This document shows, one piece after another, positions 56,456 through 64,000 of a DNA stretch of 64,000 nt; the stretch's first letter is position 1; every line of letters begins with the position of its first letter. The notes under the pieces are model-generated. The model was not told the DNA's origin. It did no database searches and saw nothing but the letters and a program-made list of their open reading frames with translations. Location: contig WOFQ01000008.1 in NCBI GenBank assembly GCA_012184525.1, positions 124,001-188,000 of the forward strand, written 5' to 3'. This DNA comes from Xenoacremonium recifei. Its lineage: Eukaryota > Ascomycota > Sordariomycetes > Hypocreales > Nectriaceae. A program made the position numbers and the translations under genes.

Positions 56456-57815
56456 CTATTGACTCTTCTTGCCCGCCCGTTTCGCCGCCTCCTTGGCCAT
56501 CTTCTCCTGGCGCGCAATCCCGGCCTCGACGCCAATACCGCCGAACACGAGCGCCACGCCCAGCCACTGCATCTGCGTGAGGCGGTGGCCGAAGGCGACG
56601 ACGGAGAGGATCATGGTGAACATCTTGCGCGTGACGGTGACGGTGACGAGCAGCACGGAGGAGAAGGTCGACAGGGTGTAGACTGCTATCTGTCAGTTGA
56701 TGCCACGCGAAGGATGTGAAGAAGGGGGATACATACAAATGAAGACTTGGCCGACGGCGCCGCAGGCTGCGAAGCCGAGCACGTCTTTCCAGACCGCTGG
56801 ATAGCGTGCCATGAAGGCGAGGGCCTCCTGCAGCTCCCCCGCGTTGCCAGCGACGTCCATCCCGAGCCACTCGCCCAGGCCCGTGGAGACGAGCCAAGGG
56901 CTGACGAGCAGGTAGGCGCCCGTGACGAGGGTGCTCATGATGTTGTTGGCGCACATCATCTGCGGGCCGCTGTAGGGACGGAACGACTGGAAGATGTAGT
57001 CCTGCGTGCTGTTGGTCAGGCCGTCAAACAGCAGATTGATGCCCAGCAGAAGCAGCCCCCACGCCGTACGGGCCTCCTCGCTGCGCATCGACGTCTTCTT
57101 CTTGCCGGAGTGCAATGTGAAAACAGCCACGCCAGCCGTCACCGCCGCGACGACGAGATACTTGTACAGCGGATAGCGGCGTCGGAACAGCGTGATATGC
57201 AGGAACATGACGGGCAGCAGCTTGCAGCTCTTGGCGAGCAGGAAGGTGATGTAGTCGATGTGCGCGAGCGAGGCGTAGCCAAACGGGCTGGCAAGACTGC
57301 TGGTAACGGCGACGAGGGCAAGCGGCGCAAGGATGCGGCGCGACGGAATGATGGCCGGCACGGACGTCCCCCGCGGGGTCGAAGCTAGCAAGTATACGAA
57401 GCCGACGGTCGCCGCGAACAGGCTCTGGATCGTGTTGAGGAAGACGGGGAAGTGCCAGACCTCGGGCGCGGCGGGCGGGCCATAAGGCGTTGTCGTGAGC
57501 TTCTCCTGGAGGTATGCCCAGGTTAGGCTGCAGCGCGCGCGCACAATCGTCAGCCATGAATCGCGACCAGGCGCAAAGTGAAGTAGTCGAGTCGATAACT
57601 TACAACGAGGCGTAGATGCCCGCTACGGCCACAACGAGCTGCACCACGCCCGCATCCTGCTTTTCAGGCGCAACCTGCTCCTTCGCCTTGCCTACCGCCA
57701 CATTGCCATTGGAGACTTTCTGGACACCATTGGTGTTCTCCCAGGTCGCTGTATCTTTGTTGAAGAACTCGGAAGACGTCTCGCGCTTCATGGGGGGTTG
57801 CTTCGAGCGGGCCAT
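56456..57815 (-). CDS. HUT1: ER nucleotide-sugar (UDP-galactose type) transporter Hut1
   Basis: Three exons on the minus strand: 57604..57815, 56737..57527 and 56456..56682, 409 codons. Start MARSKQPPMKRETSS at 57815. Junctions read AGIYASF-LTWAYLQEK and GQVFI-FYTLSTFSSV. About ten hydrophobic helices follow the soluble N-terminus. Family blocks include LTTTPYGPP, FGYASLAHIDYITFLLAKSC with KLLPVMFLHI, YLVVAAVTAGVAVFTL, LLLGINLLFDGLTNSTQD, and near the end VTVTRKMFTMILSV. The protein ends KKSQ, a KKxx retrieval signal that agrees with an ER location. Hut1/SLC35B1 proteins are implicated in moving nucleotides into the ER lumen and in protein folding there. Lengths and introns look intact; both introns carry CTGAC near the acceptor. 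Confidence 0.92.
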
Positions 57816-59435
57816 GGCTAAGGGAATCGAGATCGGGATTGAAGCGAACGTCAAATATATTCAATGAAGATAGTGGTAGAAAATCAAAAGACTCGTGGTC
57901 GCATAGATCGCACCGATGCAAAGAGCGTAGAGAAAGGGAGCGAACGGAAAAGGAGGGGGTTTAAGAGTCGAAAGGCGTCACGATCTCTTTTCTTTGAACT
58001 TGACAAGTTGTCTTCTCCAGGAGGCTGATGTCAGGGTCTCGAGATTTCCATTTCAGTTAGATTCAATCGCCCCACCTGCTGCCACTTGCCGATGGAAGGG
58101 CCCGGGCGCGCCTTCCGCCTCCCGCCTCCAGCCACGCGACAGACTGGACTGGACTGACTTGCTTAAAATAACACCCCTCTGTGGCGCACTCAGCCTCGTC
58201 TCCCGATACTCTACGTCTATACGAGCACATGATATTACAGGAGATCTCGATTCTTCACGTTATTAATGGTCTATCCGTCAGCGGAAACAGTCACATTTCA
58301 CAGGAGCACCATGCCTTGCCCAAATTGGTTTTTAATTTTTGGCTCTTCGCTCAAAGCTAGGTAGATACACACCAACAAAGACATCCCACCCAAATACGCA
58401 TCCCATGACCGGGGTAAGAGTTCGAGTCGAGAGTCGTGGCGCGGCGCCAACCCGCAGAGAACGTGGTATAAGGATGAAATGAGCCAGAGAGTAAGAAAAG
58501 GATGGGTATGTAAGAGAGATACACGGTTTTGAAATGGTGAGCGGTAACGTCGGTAGGCGCTTGGTCGCGGCGGCGTGGTTGCTGGTGGTTCGTGACGGGC
58601 GTTTTGGATTTTCTGTTGTTGGTTGGTTGAGGGGAGAAAAGGGGAAGAGAGACCCAATGGTGTTAAGGAAGGTATGGTGATGCGGTAGTCGAGTCGTAGA
58701 GATTGGTTGCCGCGGCCGCGATGTGCCCTTCGCGGCCACCCAAGATGTGCGCCATTCCGACCACCTGCTCTTTTTTGTTTTCCGTAATTTTTCGAGGAGA
58801 CGTTGTCATTAGCCAGAGCCACGTCGGATTATGCAATCCGCCGTGGTTCCATCAGTCGTAAGATAGAACTCTGTCATGTCGTGGAACCAGTTGGGTGCAG
58901 GTCCGTCGTGAGAAAAAAGGTAGTGCCGAAGGGGGGGCTTGTTCATGGTATCCGATGCAGACGATATGCCACATAGCGGAGCTGGCGATGCATCGTGCCA
59001 CGGGGTGCGAGAGTCGGTCAATCTGAGGCCATGGGGCCATCAGGGAAGCATGAGCCGCGTGACGTGGCACCGTCGCAGCTGTGACCGCACAAGAGGATGT
59101 GGCTGCCGGAAAGATGTTTGCGATAGAAATGACAAGGAGAAGCGTAGCTAGGAAAATAATGGGCGTCGATATGATGAAGGGATTTTCTTTTTTAAATGGG
59201 CGGTAATAGTAAGGTGTGTTTTGTGGTGGTAAATTAGAGAGAGACAGAGAGGGGGGTAAGAGGAGGCTCGTGGTCACGTCGTCTGGTATCGTCCCCCCCG
59301 AGAAAGCGAAGAGCCTCGCGGCAAGTCAGATCTGGAATGTCCTGGGTAGTTTGCCAAATCCGACCTTAGCAAGTGGTAAAAAACACGCGCAAAGCAGAAA
59401 AGGACTCAGCAGGAAGGTAAGCTGTGAGAACACGC
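57816..59435. other. HUT1 promoter side and 3' region of the KH gene
   Basis: 1.6 kb. Open frames such as 58298..58822 (minus) lack any recognisable domain and overlap low-complexity sequence. No RNA gene seen. Confidence 0.4.
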
Positions 59436-60674
59436 TTACTCGGGCTCCTGGACTTGGCTTCGGCGCATCTTCTCAGCCTCGAGGTTCTCGTATAGGAGGA
59501 AGAGTGCCGACTCGTTCGCCTTGGCCGTGCCCATGATGGTGAACATGCGCTCGCCCGTCTCATCGTGAGGCGCCTAATGTTGCACCGTGTTAGTCATCAT
59601 CTTGCAAGAGCTCACCCGGCTTGGAAGGGCAACTCACCTTGGCAATCGAGATCCGAGCACCAGAGGTCTTGCGGATCTCGCTGATTTTGGTGCCAGCGCG
59701 GCCGATGATACAGCCAACCATGTCCGCGGGGATGCTGATGTTCTGCGTCTGAATCTCTTCGCCGTTCTCGTCGTGAGTAGGAGGGCCTCGAATGGCTGCG
59801 TCAGAATCAGAACGGCGATTATACGGCCGTGATCCGCCGTTGCTGAAGTCGGCTCCATTACCTGTTCGCATGACACGAGGGCTACCGTAGTCACTCCTGC
59901 CCGCGCCTGTGTTGTATCCCGCACCGCCAAGGCCACTGGCGCTGGCGGGCTGTGTACGAACGACGGGGTTGTAGAGAACGGTCCCGGTGCCGCGTTGCCA
60001 GTCATCCACCAAGCACTTGCAGATTTCCCAGATCGCTCGCTGGATACCCTCGGGGGTGCCCTGAACCTCCACTATTCTCTCTGTAGACTGAGGCAGCATT
60101 TCCTTTTGCGCCACCATGCGGACACCGGACGCATCTTGGATATGCTTGATCTTGAGACCTTGCCTGCCAATGATGGTGCCCATCTGATTGTGGGAGATGA
60201 GGAGCTTGATGGCTGTTAAAGGACGTTAATATGTATTCCGACAGAGGAAAGGCTAAATAGGAGTGTTGACATACGGTGGGTACCGTTGCTTTGCACGATG
60301 CCTCCCATGCCCATAGCCGGAGCTCCCTCGAGCAAAGCACGGGCGACTATGGCATATGCTCGGGCAATGGCTTCGCAGCCTCCGGTTATGGTCAGGACAC
60401 GATCGTGAACGCCCTGGACGACCTTGCTGACGCCAGCCTTGACACCAGTCTCGTCGCGAAGGTCGGCGACATTCTTGCCGCCCTTGCCAATGATAACGCC
60501 GGCCTCCTTGGACGACACAATGGCGCGAAGGGTCAGCTGGGCCTGCGCATACTCCTCATCCGTCTTAGGGGCAGGTTCGCCGTCAGGGCCGAGGCGTTCC
60601 TCCATCTTGAGGTGATCCATGGAATCGATGATGTCGCTGCCATTGGGGGGCATAGCGTCCTGAGGGCCCGACAT
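59436..60674 (-). CDS. triple KH-domain RNA-binding protein (Pbp2/Rnc1-like)
   Basis: Three exons on the minus strand: 60275..60674, 59638..60212 and 59436..59573, 370 codons, start MSGPQDAMPPNGSDI. Junctions give SNGTH-PIKLLISHNQMG and ARISIAK-APHDETGERMF. Three KH domains each show the GxxG loop: GVIIGKGGKNVADLRDETG (about 58-76), GTIIGRQGLKIKHIQDASG (about 145-165) and GCIIGRAGTKISEIRKTSG (near 300). A Gly/Asn/Ser-rich linker separates the second and third. It resembles yeast Pbp2 and fission-yeast Rnc1, which bind and stabilise mRNAs; Rnc1 protects a MAP kinase phosphatase mRNA, an interesting parallel with the nearby MSG5-like gene but not evidence of a link. Introns are GT-AG, the second with GACTAACAC branch. 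Confidence 0.9.
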
Positions 60675-61570
60675 TTTAAAGTGAACACTGCGGTGCGAGA
60701 CGAGGGAGATTGGAGATGGCGCTTGGCGAAGAGTGGGAAGAGGAATCTACTGCCATGCCGTTAGCGATTGTATTTTCATGGTGCAAGGCTGAAGGAGGTG
60801 GTAGAAGCGGAAGGCCAGCACGCGAGCAGGAGCGTGTTGCACCATGCGATGAGCGCGAGCGCGCAAGCAACAAGCAGCCCCGCGTGCGCAAAGACAGACA
60901 GAGACCTGCATCAATGGGGAGGGAATGCGACTAAGGCCGACGGGCAATTAAAGACAAAAAAAACAGCACTAACCTGATGATCCTCAACGAGGGGAGAAGA
61001 AGGTGCGAGGGAGGAGGCGGAGGTGGTGGAGGCGGGGGACGGAAGTTGGTGTGGTTGGAGGTTGTAGTAGACAGAGTAGTCAGTGAGCGGCGTGCGCACA
61101 GCTATTTTTTTCCCTGGCGGCGGTCGTGTTCGCGAAGCGGGATATGGCGGGGTCAAGGGTCGCGAGGAGCGGAGGGATGCTGGTGCTCTGGTGGTGGCGG
61201 TTTTTTGTGGGAAAAGTCGAGGACTGGAAAGGTGAGGAGAGGGGGAGCCTATGAGAGGCAGAGGTGAGAGGACGAGGAAGAGGGGGTGGTTTAGGAGGTT
61301 CTGGATCGGGGTCCAGGAGGGGGATGGAAGATGGAGGATGTGCGAGTGAGAGCGGGAGAGGAGAGGAGCAGAAGAAGAGAAGAGGCGAGCGAGGCGAGGA
61401 GAGAGTGGATGTAGAAGTGAGGTGAGGGTGGTGAAGAGGATGTGTGAAAGAAGAGACGAACTAGGCCCAGGTGGTGGGAGGAGAAGAAGCAGTCTGGCGG
61501 GCTAGCAGCGCAGGCCAGAACTGGCCAGAGCAGGGCAGCACCTGGAGCGGAGGCAGTTGCGGTCCCTGCA
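60675..61570 (-). promoter_or_regulatory. leader of the KH gene with a 5' untranslated intron
   Basis: A predicted intron spans 60747..60973 (GTTAGT donor, TCGCTAACGG branch, GCAGTAG acceptor). All minus-strand ATGs of this region lie inside that intron (four); the flanking 72 and 597 bases have none, while the plus strand of the same sequence has about nine. The outer part is strongly pyrimidine-rich on the coding strand. Confidence 0.6.
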
Positions 61571-64000
61571 CATGCCCTTCTAGCCTTCCACGCCGGGATT
61601 TTAGCGGGCAAGCAGTCCACTCTCCAAAGGGCCTAGAAGCAGCTTCCCACGCTTTTGCCAGGGCCCGGGGCCGTCAAGATGAAGGTACGTCGGGGGTACG
61701 AGTCTGCTAGCTCCGCACTTCGAGGCAATGTGCATCTACTTGTTTCTGACTCTAGATTGTGCCTGTCCCTCTGTATCTCTACCCGCCGGCTCCCGTCATG
61801 AGGCCTCGGCGCGTCCCCCCTCCGGCCCCATGACGTACCGGCCACTGGACTCTGCTCTGCCGCGCCTCCGAATCTGCAGGGTGCTCTGTGGGAGCGACAG
61901 GCGGCTCTTTACCAAACCCGCGTCCCCATTCCCTGTCCCTCCTGTCGTTTCCCGCCTCGATTCCCATGCTTGTATTTATACAGGTCAGGTACATACCTGC
62001 GAGGCGGGAGCTCTGACCACCTCCTTCTCTGGCCGGGTGCTACCTGCCCTATCACGCGATGCCCAGCCTGCGTCCCATCGTCAACAAAGCCTGGAGCCGA
62101 AGCGTTTGATGACATCAGCCGACGGGACGCCTGGAGCTCTTTCCCGCACTTGACGGGCCTGAACTTTCGACCAACCCCGCATCGCCGGCGTGACCACCAG
62201 ACCTCTTCTGTTGTTGTTGCTCTTCGCACCTCGTTTGTATTCCAACAAGGACAAGGCCTGTTTGTGACGTGATGAAGTTGCCCGTGTTTACTTCATTTGT
62301 TTCCATTGTGCAGAGCGTCGTCTCAATTGATTGGTTTGACACGCATGGCAACGGCAGAGGAGCTACGGCCACCCCGCGGGAACCCCCGAGCCCATTGTGA
62401 TTCGAGCTCCCAACCGCACGAACATTGCACGACGCGGCACACCGGACAATCGTCATCAACATGTTCAGAACCTCAGTTTGTGATCAAAAGACCAATCGCC
62501 TCTGGCAAACCCTCTGGCAAACCTCAACACACCCTACCAGGACCGGCAAGCATCCATCACGAAGGAGCATGGCCCTGGTCTCTGGTGCTCGCTGCACACT
62601 TCGCTATGGGCTAGTCCCTTGACGGTCGCCGCCTGCTTGATCTGATCGGTCGGGTCCAATGAACCGACCGTCCCACTGACAAGAGACGGAGTAGGTATGG
62701 ACCGAGTGTCGGGGTTTTTTCCTCTTGGCTCCTTGATGGCCGGGCGGGGTTGGTCCCAGCTGTTAATCCCGACGTCGAAGAACTGGATATACACCTCTTC
62801 ACTATATAACAAAACTGGGACGTTCATACTCGATGCTCACCACCTGCCCGGATACTTGGGAACCATGGTTCTGCTTGGCTTGAGTCAGATCATACTCCAT
62901 CATCTCCTCATTCGGAATCTCGTCACGCAGGGCGACAGAGGACTCTGCTTTACCAATGGCAACCTGGATAAGCGGCGCCGGAGCCTCATTGGACCATTGC
63001 TGCAGGAAGCTAGGATGGTGGGCGAGAACTAATATATCTCACAGAAAGCTCCCCCAACCTCGCCAAAAGCAGCCGGCAAATGGGCGTGCTCAATTGGGAC
63101 CTCATGCAGCCCGAATCACGACCATGGGACCAGCTGCAGCAGGGTTTCTGCGGGAACGTATCAGATTGGACGTCCGTGAGGGGCTGACCTGGGACTTTGC
63201 GCTTTGATGCTGCTGCTCGCGATACCACTCATCCAGGACCTGACGCAATCCGCCCTCAGTTTCCCCGCCTTCTGCAGACTTCTCAAGGGCCAATACGGCG
63301 CGGTTCGACGATACCGGCTCACACGGAATAGAAGATCCCTGTAAATTGCTCGGTCTTCTTCATCTCCCGCCGGCACTCGACCTCAGCCAGCCCCCAGACT
63401 GGCCACTGCGACCCGCCAGTGTCATACGCTAGCTACCGCGCTCTGCCGTCCCCGCCACGCCTGTTTGTCTCAGTCACCAGCACAGCTCCCTACGTTGCAT
63501 ATCCAGTAAGCCACGGCTTCACTCGAACATGCTATCACTTGTCACGCCCAAGATCCTTGCGGATTGGCCGGGTGCGGTGGGTTCAGCAGTGGGGGGCAGT
63601 GCCTTGGCCCTGCAGAAGCCTCTTGAGCCCTGTACTTCGGGCCACGGCCATTTGGCCAAGCCGAGAGCTATGCCAGCTCCGTCTGACCTCCTCAAGCCCC
63701 AGAGAGCCACAGCGCGTGCAGCTATGCAGCTGGATACAGGCTTCAACACAAGTGAGTATCTCATGCGGGGCATCCCAGCTAGGCAGGCCAACCACAGTGA
63801 AGTGTTCAAGATTGATGCGGAGCGTTCCTAGAGATCACGGGCTACTGAGTCTGTATATGCGCTCTGAAACGGCCATCACCTCACCGAGTTGCCTAGCTCT
63901 GCCGCTCCCCAAGCCATCTACCTCATTCATCTCGTCCGCATCTTCTGCTCATGCTCAATCCAGAAGTTCTTACATGCCTTGTGACCCCAGTGATCTACCC
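61571..64000. other. 2.4 kb without a supported gene
   Basis: Short frames only. The best is 63529..63831 on the plus strand (100 codons, MLSLVTPKILADWPG), with a donor-like GTGAGT at about 63751. It has no recognisable domain and no second exon I can join, so it is not called. The right edge may cut into a further gene. Confidence 0.4.

Noticed and set aside
58298..58822. 174-codon minus-strand frame
   Set aside because: No recognisable domain; sits in the 3' region of the KH gene and HUT1 promoter side.
63529..63831. 100-codon frame with a donor-like GTGAGT inside
   Set aside because: No recognisable sequence and no joinable next exon; could be a first exon of a gene beyond the edge but unsupported.

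Overview
This window is nuclear DNA of a filamentous ascomycete. Every gene with a recognisable product is fungal. The introns are short (about 50 to 230 bases), with GT-AG ends and CTAAC or CTGAC branch sites, and several families (DUF3425 bZIP proteins, Mrh4, Sea4, the Tau55-type histidine phosphatase) are typical of Pezizomycotina. Protein content suggests Sordariomycetes, possibly Hypocreales; genus cannot be fixed by eye. No bacterial, viral, transposon, CRISPR, rRNA or tRNA feature was found.

Layout. 0-10.8 kb is dense: the 3' end of TIP41 (+), a disordered nuclear-type protein (-), the mitochondrial DEAD-box helicase Mrh4 (-), a CBM48/AMPK-type glycogen-binding protein (-), a metallophosphoesterase (-) and Iwr1 (+). 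11.9-24 kb holds a Myb/SANT-like regulator (-), a histidine phosphatase (-), a bZIP-DUF3425 protein (+) and an F-box/LRR protein ending in a CaaX box (-), with a 4.9 kb gap without a gene at 13.2-18.1 kb. 28-44.7 kb holds PAS kinase (+), the SEA-complex subunit Sea4 (-), Efg1 (+), a double dsRBD protein (+), tRNA 2'-phosphotransferase Tpt1 (-) and a large serine-rich protein (-). A gap of 8.4 kb follows, then the dual-specificity phosphatase Msg5 (+, 53.1-55.6 kb), the nucleotide-sugar transporter Hut1 (-) and a triple-KH RNA-binding protein (-). The last 3.3 kb shows no convincing gene.

Theme. Most genes are core cellular genes. Several belong to nutrient and stress signalling: TIP41 and Sea4 (TORC1 branch), PAS kinase (sugar storage), the CBM48 protein and Msg5 (MAP kinase). 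RNA functions are also frequent: Mrh4, Efg1, Tpt1, the dsRBD protein, the KH protein and Iwr1.

Gene models were rebuilt by hand across introns. Several differ from a single-ORF reading: PAS kinase gains two 5' coding exons, the phosphatase at 18-19 kb has four exons including a 36-base first exon carrying the catalytic RHG, and the Myb-like gene uses a GC-AG intron. The clearest signals outside genes are strand-specific runs without any ATG ahead of the Msg5, KH-protein and PAS-kinase start codons. These mark long 5' leaders.
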